This document shows positions 46,850 to 58,857 of a DNA stretch of 64,000 nucleotides, in pieces (position 1 is the stretch's first letter; the number at the start of each line of letters is the position of its first letter). The DNA is from Triglochin maritima (taxonomy: Eukaryota > Streptophyta > Magnoliopsida > Alismatales > Juncaginaceae): contig OY821786.1 of NCBI GenBank assembly GCA_963682175.1, forward strand, positions 30,993,501-31,057,500, given 5' to 3'. The translations under genes and the position numbers were made by a program. Under the pieces are notes generated by a model. That model was not told the DNA's origin and ran no database searches. It saw nothing but the letters and a program-made list of their open reading frames with translations.

Positions 46850-48040
46850 AAGTCAAGCTCATCAGACCATTGTGAAAATTGATCAAGGCATTAGAAGTTG
46901 CAAGAAATTGTTGTCCCAAAATAACAGGAATTTGTCCAAGTGGGTTTGGCATAGGTTCAGTATCCAAAACAAAGAAATCGACTGGATAAATGAACTCTCC
47001 CACTTTGGTCAGCACATCTTCCACCACGTCCCTCAGTTTCTTCATAGACCTATCAGCCAATTGAAGAGTGGTTTTTGTTTGTTTAAGGTATCCAAGACCA
47101 AGGTGGACGTAGACCGAATACGACAGAAGAATAACAGATGCACCAAAGTCCAATAAAGCTCGATGTATGGACACATCACCAATCACACAAGAAATAGTAG
47201 GGCAACCTGGGTACTTGTATTTGACTTGTGTGGGTTGTGCCAACAAATTAAAAACTCACTTTAGCAGCAAGGAAAACTTTCTTGGGAACATTGGTTTTCC
47301 TCTTCTTGGTGCATAAATCCTTGAGAATCTTGGCATAAGGTGGCATTTGCTGAATCACCTCCAACAGAGGAATGTTCACCTTAACCTGTCAAAACATCTC
47401 AAGCATTTTGTCATGCTGATTAGAAGTTTTCATTTTAAGGCACTCAGGGAATGGCACCTTTGGGGCATAAAGGTCTTTCGAAGGAACCTCAGAATTCTGG
47501 TCCATAGAAACATAAGTGGGGACCTCAGAATCGGATTCGTTCGACACATGATGAGGCAAGGGGACCTCAGGGTTCGGCCCCCTCGTAGATGTAGGTATCA
47601 CCGCAGGTCTGGTGACACCAAGAGATGGTGATTGCAAGGAAGGCAACCCAATTTGGTTGTCCAACTCCTTACCGGACCTCAAAGTATGAATCACATTAAG
47701 ATGATGGGTCGGTTCAGAGGTAGCATGAGGCACTGGTGGCCTTCCTTGAGATTGTGTACCCCAGGGATTCACCTCGGGTTGACTTGGAAATTAACCCTTC
47801 TCACGTTCATGGAGCTGATGAGCCAACTGGCTAACTTGCATTTCAAAGTTTTGAACGAACTTTTCTTGCTTTGCATGAACGCTTGAAGGGTTTGATAACT
47901 ATATGGGTCCTTTGGGGTAGTGGAGTGTGGTTAGTATAACTCGACGATGAGGCCCGAGGAGGTTGGTAATTATGGTGCAGAGACCTTTGATGTGGGGGTT
48001 GGTAGGTTGCCGATGGGCGTGGAAGGTGATAAGGTGGAGA
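46803..48040 (-). pseudogene. Athila gag C-terminal part and protease, decayed (copy 1)
   Basis: 46803-47246 encodes the protease: YPGCPTISCVIGD, LLDFGASVILLSYSVY (Phe for Leu in DLGA), then [18 protein letters not shown]. 47389-47772 encodes the preceding gag stretch with VIHTLRSGK and YAPKVPFPECL. Upstream pieces up to about 48040 match the proline/glutamine-rich gag linker. Frameshifts separate the pieces. At about 48040 the sequence switches abruptly to copia RT on the other strand. Confidence 0.8.
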
Positions 48041-48930
48041 TTGAGTACATCTTGGGCATCAAGATCTATAGAGATAGATCTAAAAGGATGATTGGATTAA
48101 GTCAAGGAACTTATATAGATAAGGTACTTGAAAGATTCAACATGAAAGACTCTAAGAGAGGATTTCTACCCATGTCTCATGGCTCAACGCTAAGCAAAAC
48201 TCAGTGTCCATCTGGGCTTGATGAGGGGAAGCATATGAGTATGATCCCTTATGCGTCGGCAATCGGATCTATCATGTATGTCATTATATGTACTCACCCA
48301 GATGTTGCATATGCTCTGAGCATGTGTAGCAGATTCCAATCAAATCCAGGTAAGGCACAGTGGACTGCAGCTAAGAACTTCCTTAAGTACTTGCGAAGGA
48401 CTAAGGATAGTTTCTTGGTGTTTGGAGGAGAAAGTGAGCTTATTATCGAAGGCTATTTAGATGCGAGATTCCAAACTGACAAAGATGATTTCCAGTCTCA
48501 ATCCGGATACATTTTTCATCAGAATGGAGGAGCTATGAGCTGGAAAAGTTCAAAGCAAAGTACTGTCGTCGATTCTACAACTGAAGCAGAATACCTTGCA
48601 GCTTCAGAAGCTGCAAAGGAAGGGGTTTGGATTAAGAAATTCATTACTGAGCTTGGTGTAGTTTCTAGCATTGATAGAGGAGTGGACCTTTATTGTGATA
48701 ATAATAGTGCCATTGCTCAATCGAAGGAACCTAGATCTCACCAGAAATCCAAACATATTCTCAAGAAGTTTCATGTAGTACGAGATATCACTGAAAGGAA
48801 AGATGTAAAGATTTGCAAGGTTCATAGGGACGACAATGTGGCCGATCCGTTAACTAAATCATTGCCTCAGCCTAAGCATGAGAGTCATACTAGGGCCATA
48901 GGAATAAAGCACATTGCAGAATGGCTTTGA
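48041..48930 (+). pseudogene. Ty1/copia RT C-terminal end and RNase H
   Basis: Open from the junction to a stop at 48930. The RT thumb region has YILGIKIYRDRSKRMIGLSQ and YIDKVLERFNMKDSK. RNase H follows with SGYIFHQNGGAMSWKSSKQ, VDSTTEAEYLAASEAAKE, the catalytic-region YCDNNSAIAQ, and the terminal VADPLTKSLPQPKH. The RT core with YVDD is missing. The ORF runs about 30 codons upstream into antisense Athila gag, which is a junction artefact. Confidence 0.9.
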
Positions 48931-49736
48931 TTATGTAATATATAGTATTATGAAGTAGTTCATGAATATTGGTATTTTTTACGTTTGTCAAATGAAAGGA
49001 AATTTATGTATTTCTTTAATTATGGTTTAAAATTAAATAATTGTCCAAAATAAATTATAAATTCAAATAGTTTTGTCAAATACGTGATTTGATAAATGAA
49101 ACCCTATAATGTGAATTTGAATGTATATTGTATTGTTGTCCCTGGTCTAGGTCATTGAGTTGGTTGTCAATGACTTGTAAAGACTAGTTTGTAAGTTGAT
49201 TGATAGCACCGTTTCATGGGCTATAGAGACATTTTGATGTCTAGTCAATTACATGGATATATGTTGGAGAACATATATTGGACTAACCCGCTATGAGAAT
49301 CTTTAAGAGATTTGAAATGTCATAAGATTTCTCATTGACTATTTATGTAAATTCCTCAAACATGAGTGCATCACTTTACTTTATGATAATTGGTATATTC
49401 TTGACTCCGTCAAACGTCACGCCGTAAAAAGAGGCTAAAAAGGCGGAGGTCAGAATTGACATGAATCATATAGAGAATTGTGGAGGTGCAAGATTGGATT
49501 GTCCTCCTATTTAATAGGATGTTTGTCTTTGGGCCTCTTGAAGAGTGAAAACTGAAATGCATGGTCGTGCTCAAATGGATTAAAAGTTAATCATTTATTT
49601 CAGCAGTTTGAACTCAGATTTCAAGAAATGGTCTGAATGGAGTGGGATGACATACTATCTTACCTGATGTTCAGATGAAGACATTAAGAGACAAAGTAAT
49701 TCATTATTGCACACTTGTTAAGGACAACTAGGAGAT
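48931..49736 (+). other. 3' untranslated region of the copia half-element
   Basis: About 0.8 kb, non-coding, ending in CTAGGAGAT, the usual form of a copia polypurine tract, immediately before the LTR. Confidence 0.65.
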
Positions 49737-50342
49737 TGAAGGAGGTGTTCTTTAATCAAGATGACAATGAATAAATAGTTTAAAGGAAAATTAATCTGAT
49801 TACATTAGGGGTCGTAATGTTTAGCTAGAAACCAATTGCGATCTAGGTGTTAATTATTGTGTGCGTTATTAATATAATCGGATCCTATAAGGGTTACACA
49901 CATTGGAATCTTTGGGCTAAACAAATGGATGACTAAGGGCCCATTAAGCTTACTTACCTAATGAGATTAGGGTTAGCTTAAGAGAGGTCTATAAATATAT
50001 GGAAAAGAAGAGAAAAAAGGAAGCAAACTATTTCTCTCCTAGAAACCCTAGCCGTCCCCTCCCTTCCACCACCAAGAAGAAGTTTGTTCTTCCATCCCTC
50101 TCGTTCTAGCTAACGTGTTGGTGGAGTTTAGTCTGTGGTTTTTGTGTCCCGAGGAGTGGAATCACACTTGGGATTCTCCGCACCTCCTCCGTAAGCAAAC
50201 GAAAGGCACGCATCAAAGGTATAAATGGTTATACATTAGTTTTCATCATTATTATCATGTGCATAGATTTTCGGTGGTTGATGAATTTAGAAATCGTTTC
50301 TATGTTATTTTTCCGTTGCGTTTTTTCATCATAACCCTATAG
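49737..50342 (+). repeat. 3' LTR of the copia half-element
   Basis: Starts TGAAGGAGGTG and ends CATAACCCTATAG, 606 bp. It is the reverse complement of 54977-55583, at roughly 92 % identity by eye. The right boundary coincides with the join to minus-strand copia pol at 50343. Confidence 0.85.
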
Positions 50343-50522
50343 TGGTTCGAGTGGGACAGTAATAGGATCGTGTGGTGAAAGCACGACTTCAGAGATATTA
50401 TCTGTAACCCTTGTCGGGGTTTCAGAGTCATGTACCTCTACCTACAACATAGGTACTCCCACCTCAATTGAGGTGTCATACACAGATGTTGCTGCCTCTG
50501 ATGTGGGTTGAACCACATCCAT

Positions 50523-52040
50523 TTATTTCTCTTCTCGAGTTTCTTCGAGAACTACATTACTCCCACTTGTCTGTTTGGAAGGAAATTCCTTTTCCAAAAA
50601 GACACCATCACGAGCAACAAACACCTTGTTCTCTGACTGGTTATTGAAGTAATAGCTCATAGTTTCTTTGGGATAACCCACAAAGAGACATTTTTCTGAC
50701 TTAGGTGCAAGCTTATCAGAGAGTAAACGTTTTACATAAGCTTCACATCCCCAGACTTTCAGAAAGGACAACTTTGGAACGTTTCCAGTCCATATTTCAT
50801 ATGGAGTCTTTTCCACCGCTTTTGACGGAGTTCTATTTAGTGTAAAAGCAACTGTTTCAATAGCATATCCCCAGAATGATACTGGAAGACTGGCAAAACT
50901 CATCATAGATCGAACCATGTCTAACAATGTTCGATTTCTCCTTTCGGACACACCATTCCATTGTGGTGTTCCTGGTGGAGTTAGTTGTGAAACAATTCCA
51001 CAACTTCTAAGATGATCATTGAATTCTTGACTCAAATACTCGCCACCACGATCTGATCGTAATGACTTGATTTTCTTGCCAAGTTGGTTTTCTACTTCAT
51101 TCTGAAACTGTTTGAACTTTTCAAACAATTCGGATTTACGTTTCATTAAGTATGCGTAACCGTATCTACTTAAGTCATCAGTAAACGTGATGAAGTAATT
51201 GAAACTTCCTCTAGCCATGGAACTCATTGGACCACACACATCTGTATGTATGAGACCTGAAAGTTCACTTGCCCTCTCACATTTTCCTGTAAAAGGTGTT
51301 TTCGTCATCTTTCCCATCAAACAGGATTCACATGTATCGTATGATTCTAAATCAAATGATGTTAGAAGTCCATTCTTTTGGAGCTTCTGCATGCGCTTCA
51401 TGTTGATGTGACCAAGGCGACAATGCCAAAGGTAAGTGGGATTCGATTCGTTTGATTTTTGCATTTTGGTGTTTATGTTAAAGATATGACAATCTAATTC
51501 AAGTAAATAGAGACCATTAATTAATTTAGCACTGACATAAAACATGTCATCTTTATAGATAGAACAACATTGATTCTTTATTATAAATGAATAACCTTCA
51601 ATATCCAATACTGAAGATGAAATAATGTTTCTACCAATAGCGGGAACAAAATAACAATTATTAAGTTCTAGAACTAAGCCTGAGGGCAAACATAAATCAT
51701 AAGATCCTACAGCTAGTGTAGCAACTCTTGCTCCATTTCCAACTCGTAGATCAACTTCTCCTTTTGCCAAGTTCCTAATTCTTCTTAGTCCAAGCACATT
51801 GGAAACAATGTGGGATCCACATCCGGTATCAAATACCCATGAAGAAGAATTTTCTAAATTAACATCAATAACAAGGGTACCTGAAGAAAAAGCTAATGCG
51901 TCATTCTTCTTGTCCTCCTTGTTTTCTGACCTGAGAACAATTCTCAGATTCCTTTCCCAATCAAGGAAATTATTTTCGTTCAGCTTGTCCTTCTCAAGGA
52001 TAGAACGGAGATTGAAAGTGGTATTACTATTTCCGGCCAT
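50523..52040 (-). CDS. copia gag (internally deleted), protease and integrase
   Basis: The start chosen is ATG at 52040 (MAGNSNTTFNLRSIL), the usual copia gag opening. About 505 codons are open. gag is short: NNFLDWERNLRIVLRSEN passes directly to KEDKKNDAL, with most of gag and the CCHC knuckle absent but the frame kept. The protease motif WVFDTGCGSHIVSN follows. The integrase has a zinc region (H...H, C...C near CESCLMGKM), then HTDVCGPM, SLRSDRGGEY, and GVSERRNRTLLDMVRSMM, giving D, D and E residues. Downstream, non-coding stops interrupt the pol linker up to 50343. Confidence 0.85.
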   Translation of the reverse strand: MAGNSNTTFNLRSILEKDKLNENNFLDWERNLRIVLRSENKEDKKNDALAFSSGTLVIDVNLENSSSWVFDTGCGSHIVSNVLGLRRIRNLAKGEVDLRVGNGARVATLAVGSYDLCLPSGLVLELNNCYFVPAIGRNIISSSVLDIEGYSFIIKNQCCSIYKDDMFYVSAKLINGLYLLELDCHIFNINTKMQKSNESNPTYLWHCRLGHINMKRMQKLQKNGLLTSFDLESYDTCESCLMGKMTKTPFTGKCERASELSGLIHTDVCGPMSSMARGSFNYFITFTDDLSRYGYAYLMKRKSELFEKFKQFQNEVENQLGKKIKSLRSDRGGEYLSQEFNDHLRSCGIVSQLTPPGTPQWNGVSERRNRTLLDMVRSMMSFASLPVSFWGYAIETVAFTLNRTPSKAVEKTPYEIWTGNVPKLSFLKVWGCEAYVKRLLSDKLAPKSEKCLFVGYPKETMSYYFNNQSENKVFVARDGVFLEKEFPSKQTSGSNVVLEETREEK

Positions 52041-53100
52041 TAATCTACATTTGAAAAAAAAGAATTGCAAGTTTATTACGTTTGTCATAAAAAACTCAAA
52101 TTATTTAAACAATTTAAATAGTTAATCTAAAACACACTACTCAATTTATAATGTCCCCTATTGAACTAGTGATTCCAAGACCCTATTTCACATAATATTA
52201 AGCGGAGTTTGGCCCTTCCTCAACACTAGGTGATCAAGGTAAGTAAACTCCTTTACTGGTTATAACTCTTATAACTCTTGGTTGGTAGGTAACATCTTAT
52301 GTTAAAGTTCCCACTCATTTGCCTTAAAATCCAAAACTCTTTTGATGATTTTGTTGAGATCAATCAAATTAAACATGTAAAACCTTTCTTTGAATTTACC
52401 CATACTATCCCAAGAGAAAAGGTGATGCCTTGCTTTGGCATAACTCATCACCAATTTTCGAGGGCTTCGTAGGCGTCAATTTGGAAAGGCATGTAAACTC
52501 AATTTCTTTTAGGGACTTATATTTGTTTCTATGTGAACTCATAACATAAACATCCAACATTCATAAACATACACAAAGCATGCAAAATAAATCGTGATCC
52601 TAGTATGACCCCTACTCCTAAAAGACCAAACTTCATAGGAAGACCTTCTTGAACGCCTTGGATCTCCATCCTTGATTCTTGAATCAAGCTTACAAGACAA
52701 GGAAATAACAATAACAATATTAATCCTAATTAATATTCCAATACTACATCACGATACGTTGATTGTATAAAATGAATGCAAAATGAAATTAGGATTACAA
52801 AATAATGTGCAACGATACGCAGATCGTCTATTGGGCCATAGTAGTCATCTCACAAAGTCATACATTCATAACATCACATATTATAAACATACACCATGCA
52901 TTCACAATAATATCACCCATAATATTATCCACACATTATATCACATATCAAGCATAATATCATCCATACTATATATATATATATATATTACTATATGAAT
53001 GCAAGATATCATTAATCAAATTAATACATCTTAATTAAACAAATCAAATCAGCCATTTAAATTAGCCAACCAACCTTTTATGTGTTTTAATTAAATAAAT

Positions 53101-54450
53101 CAAAACATGCATATTATCATAAATTAAAGTAATCAAGGTTGCATCATATATGGTAAATCTAATTTATCAAGCATATATGTATAAATTACCTTCAACATGC
53201 ACATTACAATAAATCAAAGTAATCAAGGTTGCATCCTATATGGTAAATCTAATTTATCAAGCATATATGTTTAAATTACCATAAACATGCACATTACCAT
53301 AAATCAAAGTAATCAAGGTTGCATCATATATGGTAAATCTAATTTATCAAGCATATATGTTTAAATTACCTTAAACATGCACATTACCATAAATCAAAGT
53401 AATCAAGGTTGCATCATATATGGTAAATCTAATTTATCAAGCATATATGTTTAAATTACCATAAACATGCACATTACCATAAATCAAACTAATCAAGGTT
53501 GCATCATATATTTTAAATCTAATTTATCAAGCATATATGTTTAAATTACCATAAATACGCACATTACCATAAATCAAAGTAATCAAGGTTGCATCATATA
53601 TGTTAAATCTAATTTATCAAGCATATATGTTTAAATTACCATAAATATGCACATTACCATAAATCAAAATAATCAAGGTTGCATGATATATGGTAAATCT
53701 AATTTATGAAGCATATATGTTTAAATTTCCATAAACATGCACATTACCATAAATCTAAGTAATCAAGGTTGCATCATATATGTTAAATCTAATTTATCAA
53801 ACATATATGTTTAAATTACCATAAAGATGCACATTACCATAAATCAAAGTAATCAAGGTTGCATCATATATGGTAAATCTAATTTATTAAGCATATATGT
53901 TTAAATTTCCGTAAACATGCACATTACCATAAATCAAAGTAATCAAGGTTGCATCATATATGGTAAATCTAATTTATCAAGCATATATATTTAAATTACC
54001 ATAAACATGCACATTACCATAAATCAAAGTAATCAAGATTGCATCATATATGTTAAGTCTAATTTATCAAGCATATATGTTTAAATTACCATAAATATGC
54101 ACATTACCATAAATCAAATAATCAAGGTTGCATGATATATGGTAAATCTAATTTATTAAGCATATATGTTTAAATTTCTATAAACATGCACAATTCCATA
54201 AATAAAAGTAATCAAGGTTGCATCATATATGGTAAATATAATTTATTAAGCATATATGTTTAAATTTCCATAAACATGCACATTACCATAAATCAAAGTA
54301 ATCAAGGTTGCAGTATATATGTAAATCTAATTTATTAAGCATATATGTTTAAATTACCATAAACATGCATATTACGTTTCAAGCATTTATGATTAAATTA
54401 CCATAGACATGCATATTACGTATCAAACATATATGATTAAATTACCATAA
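53101..54450. repeat. 90-bp tandem array, about 14 units, in the copia leader
   Basis: The anchor AATCAAGGTTGCATCATATA recurs at 53131 and then every 90 bp to 54031, then at 54120, 54210 and 54300. Units vary at a few positions. Some variants (CATGATATATGG at 53671 and 54120; GTTAA at 53581 and 54031) recur 450 bp apart, hinting at a five-unit higher-order repeat. The end degrades into two ~45-bp half-units (54360-54450). Confidence 0.95.
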
Positions 54451-54964
54451 AATTTATTGAGCTCCAAGCCCAATCCGAAAATTGGAAATAAAATCATAAC
54501 TCCCACTCAAATGCATACATGATCTAATCACATATAAACCCTAAAATCATGCATGAACTTAAAACAACAACTGTTCATATCAAGCATGAATATTAAAACA
54601 ACTTTTGTTCAAATAACACGACATAAACAATAGGAAATTATGTAATAATATCAATTTATTAATATGTTAATCATCATTATCACATCATAAATCAAAATTA
54701 GGGTTTAACCGATTTGAGCGAATAATCATGAAAAATTTAACCAAAAACAATCTAGAAATACATCATATGGTTCTAGATCAATGATTAAAACATAAAACTT
54801 ATTCTCATGCAAATTTAATCCAATTAAATCAATCATGTGTTCATGCAACATACATCTCTACCCAAAACAAATTTGGTGATACATATATACAAACGCTTGA
54901 AAGCAAAAGAAGAGAGAAAAAAAACATTTTTTTCCAGTCTAACCATTAAAATCATATGCACAAG

Positions 54965-54976
54965 GCTCTGGTACCA
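54965..54976 (-). other. primer binding site, initiator Met-type (one mismatch)
   Basis: On the minus strand TGGTACCAGAGC follows the LTR; the standard plant copia PBS is TGGTATCAGAGC. Confidence 0.8.
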
Positions 54977-55583
54977 CTATAGAATTATGATGAAAAAACG
55001 CAGTGGAAAAATAATATAGAAACAATTTCTAAATTCATCAACCACCAAAGATCCATGCACATGATAATAATGAGGAAAACTAATGTACAACCATTTATAC
55101 TTTTGATGTGTGCCTTTCTTTTTCTCACGGAGGAGGTGCGGCGAATCCCAAGTGTGATTCCTCTACTATGGACACATGAACCACGGACTAAACTCCACCA
55201 ACATGTCAGCTAAAATGATAGGGATGGAAGAACAAACTTCTTCCTTGGTGGTGGAAGGGAGGGGACGACTAGGGTTTCTAGGAGAGAAATAGTTTGCTTC
55301 CTTTTTTCTCTTCTTTTCCATATATTCATAAACCTCTCTTAAGCTAACCCTAATCTCATTAAGTAAGTGAGCTTAATGGGCCCATAGCCATCCATTTGTT
55401 TAGCCCATAGATTCCAATGAGTGTAACCCTTATAGGATCCGATTATATTAGTAACACACACAATAATTAACACGTAGATCGTAATTGGTTTCTAGCTAAA
55501 CATTACGACCCCTAATGTAATCGGATTAATTTTCCTTTAAACTATTTATTCATTGTCATCTTGATTAAATGACACCTCCTTCA
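54977..55583 (-). repeat. 5' LTR of the minus-strand copia half-element
   Basis: 607 bp, reverse complement of 49737-50342. It starts TGAAGGAGGTG on the minus strand at 55583 and ends next to the PBS. Beyond 55583 lies family B LTR sequence. Confidence 0.85.
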
Positions 55584-56126
55584 ATATTTTATGGGGAATG
55601 ATGATGTGAGCATAATGATGGAGTGGTAAGGAGGAAACATGACGTGTATGCATATCCTCATGTTGACTTCATCCTAATTAATGTCTTGTATGTTTTAATG
55701 ATTATGTTAAATCTTATTTCATGTGGAGACATAGTGGGGTTGTGTCACTATACATTTTATGTTAGCCTCATCTCAATTATTGTCTTGTATGTTTTAATGA
55801 TAATGTTTTTATCTTATTTCATGTGGTGACAAAGTTGGATTTTGTATTATGGATTTCATGTATTACATGTACGTTGTGATGAGAACTAATGAAAACACAT
55901 ACGTACATATATTCTCATTTCCGCATTCTTTCTCTACTCCCTAAGGGGTTTATTTTTATCGTTTGTTTTCTGATTTAGTAGTGTAATTCCAATCTCATAC
56001 CTCTATTTTCCTTTCCCACCCGAGTATTGTGGACTCCAACTCGCACGCGCTCCTCTTGGAAACGACCCGTACTTGTTGCATCTTCACCAACGTTGTGCAC
56101 TTGCGATTAATTAAAATGATCAATCA
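55584..56126 (+). repeat. family B solo LTR, 3' part (duplication copy 2)
   Basis: Begins inside the LTR at TTTTATGGGGAATGATG, directly after the copia LTR, and ends ATGATCAATCA followed by GGTGC, as in copy 1 at 41191. It keeps a segment (about 55590-55767) that copy 1 has lost. Confidence 0.8.
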
Positions 56127-57392
56127 GGTGCCTTAGACAAACACCCAAGTGGGGTGCGACAATTTTAATTGTGTAGCTGAGCAGTCTTTAGAATGGGGTG
56201 ATATAAGAGAGGCAACAACTGCTAAAAAATCACTATCTAGTTGTGTTGGATCAAGTGTTGGTGAACAAACTCAGTCAATACAAGAAACTTCGCCTCTTTC
56301 GTGCGCGTAGTAGAGTGTATGAGCGGATCAGTGGTTCCAGAAGCCACATCAGATGATCAGAGTTGTTTAAGTGGTCAGGTGTTCGAGAAATGTTCATATG
56401 TTACTCCTGAACCCGAATACTATGATGTTTTTTTCTCAAAATACTCATTATGCCCCTTACACATTCACGTCTAACCCAAGGAGGACATATTCATGGGGAA
56501 ACCTTAGAAATGCTGAGTATCATATTTCAAGCCTACCACAGTATCCTCCTCCCGTGCACTCAAATTTCTACCAACAGCCAATTACCAATCATTGCACTCA
56601 TTCTCAACCCATCACCAATCACCCAAAAATTTCTGAGTTTCTGACTTAAGCCCAATACTTGATCCCAGACTTGATTCCTTAGAACAAACCCTCCAACGTT
56701 CATGAAACCACTCAAAATTTTATGAAGTCCAACTTGAATTCCTTGCAAACTCTAGAAATGCATGTGAAGTTAGATAGTACAAAAATTAAGTGAACGTGAG
56801 GAGGGTGACATTTCTTGTCAACATGAGTATTCATCTTATGATATCGAACCACCACCACATCCACAAATTTAAAGCATAATCTTTGAAAGTCAAACTCCTA
56901 ATCAGTTTACGGGACTTGGGGTTTTAATTCATGGTCACTTGTTGGAGGATTCGATCCAATCTAAGAATAACAGGACCCTGCTTGATTTTTAGTTAGCATG
57001 GGAATGTGCCTTATCTTTTTGTCCAGTGGTCCTTGAGCCACATGACCTTAATCTTGTGCCCCTTAATGACCCACCTTTGGCGGAGCAGCAACTCCAAAAT
57101 ACTATGTCTTCATAAGAACTGATGAGGGTATTAATGTAACGTCCCCGAAACAGTGGGAATTTAAACTTGAAATGATATTCAAAATTCAAACATGCCACAA
57201 TCCGCCGGACCCGTCACTCTGGTCAATCATATTCTCCTGTCGTGCCACAGCTGGACTGTCAATCCATCGAAACAACATCAAGTCGGTCATCTCCATCGCC
57301 AGACAGGCTAAGCCACAAAACTTTGTTGCAAAAGGGCTAAGAATCATTTCCGTCGCCACAGGCTAAGGTTATCTTGCTCCATAGAGCCATAT
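56127..57392 (+). pseudogene. gag remnant of the family B element (duplication copy 2)
   Basis: Near-identical to 41192-43024 but lacking the 565-bp block. The gag-like stretch has PNPRRTYSWGN-type residues at about 56460-56510, with additional frameshifts relative to copy 1. The last ~200 bp is the shared non-coding segment leading to the LTR at 57393. Confidence 0.7.
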
Positions 57393-58857
57393 TGATTGAA
57401 TCAATTATAAAAACCGCAAGTGCACGACCGCGTTGAAGCGGTGGCAAATACGTGTCGATCCACAGGGAGGTGTGTCTACTTTGGTTAGTTCGAAGGCGAG
57501 TGGGAAACAAGATGGGAGAAGGAGTTTGATTACACTACACTAAACTAAGAATGAATAATCAATAAACTAAACCCCATGGGTGGAGGTGTGTAGGTATGTG
57601 TGTGTTAGTGGGTCTTCTTTTCAATTAGAAACAAGTGTAGGTTGTGTGGCATACAAGTAGAAGCCAGTGTAGAATCTAAGTGTAGGTTGTGTGGCATACA
57701 AGTAGAAGCCAGTGTAGAATCTAAGTGTAGGATACACAACACTACATGACAAACCATGAACATGCATATCTCACATAATGTTGAGGTTGATTTTAGATTC
57801 TTAAGCATGCAATAAGTAGCTAGTGTGGCCATTAAAGCGTCAATCAATCCTACATACAACCTAAATCATTCATGTAAATGTGCACCAAACATGGATCCAT
57901 ACATCACAAGACATTCCTATAAATCATATCAAGAAACAAGATAAACACTAAAACTAGCATGAGATAAGTACCTAGTGTGGACATTATCTCATCTAATACA
58001 AGTTTAATCATGCTACAAGTATAGATCTATATTAAGCATATGAAATGGCAGAAATAGAAGCACCCAAAAACATCACATATTCTACATTACCTCCACCCCA
58101 AATGGGTTTGGAACTACTCAATATTCATGAGGAAAAGAAGGCAAAACAAAATCAAACTAAGCATGCAAAAAGAGACAATATAAAACTAACTAAAATATTA
58201 TTTTATTGAAAAGACTCACTTTACAAGTAGCATTTTTCTCCACCTTGAGTTTTTGCTCCAAAGCTTACTCCAAGTTGAGAGAATACCACCAAGCAATGTG
58301 TAGAATACAAGGGAGGAGGAGTAGTTCTACTTATAGTCATAAAAAACTCAATCGGGGATAATCTCCCGATATGGGACTAATACACTACTAAAAATAGACA
58401 TAAAACACTCTAATACATGACCCACCTAAAACGTGTCGGATGCAGAGCAACCCAAACCGCCAGTGGTCTTGGACCGCCAATTGGTAGTCTATATGTTCCA
58501 GATCGGGTCAGGTGTTGGGGTGTGGTTGTCTGACTCGATTTCTTCATGTTTGATGCATCCTAATCGGTTGTGTAGCTTGGACCCGAATCCAATTGCCAAA
58601 ATACTCATCATGATGGTGTGGAGTTTCTTCATTTGCTCATTGGTCCTTTGGTTTTGCATTCGGGTCCCTCTCTCTTACATCTCAATCCATAAGTCTTGCG
58701 ACTTAGTCATTTTTCTTGATTTTAAGTCCTTTTATAGTCTCTTCTTCTCAAACCTATTTATTCCTGAAACTTAAACAAAAAACTCGTTACGTAGCATTGT
58801 TTAGGCTAAGAATACAGGATATAAGACACAAATATATGGATGATATGATGTCAATCA
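57393..58857 (-). repeat. 3' LTR of the Athila element (duplication copy 2)
   Basis: 1,465 bp, same start, end and CATAT flank as 43025-44451. It carries a ~52-bp tandem duplication of GTAGGTTGTGTGGCATACAA... at about 57637-57735 that is absent from copy 1. Confidence 0.85.

Larger units (their letters stand above)
50343..55583 (-). mobile_element. copia half-element: LTR, PBS, long leader, gag-PR-IN, no RT
   Basis: On the minus strand the order is 5' LTR (54977-55583), PBS (54965-54976), a 2.9-kb leader with a 90-bp tandem array, a gag/PR/IN frame (50523-52040) and a short further pol stretch. It ends at 50343, abutting the inverted LTR of the same family. RT, RNase H and 3' LTR are missing on this strand but the family's RNase H and LTR are present, inverted, at 48041-50342. 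Confidence 0.88.

Noticed and set aside
47947..48040. N-terminal extension of the copia RNase H frame as a gene fusion
   Set aside because: These ~30 codons are antisense Athila gag read through the junction, not a selected fusion.
53101..54450. CRISPR-like regular repeats
   Set aside because: The 90-bp units are contiguous with no unique spacers, in a plant retrotransposon leader; it is a tandem array.
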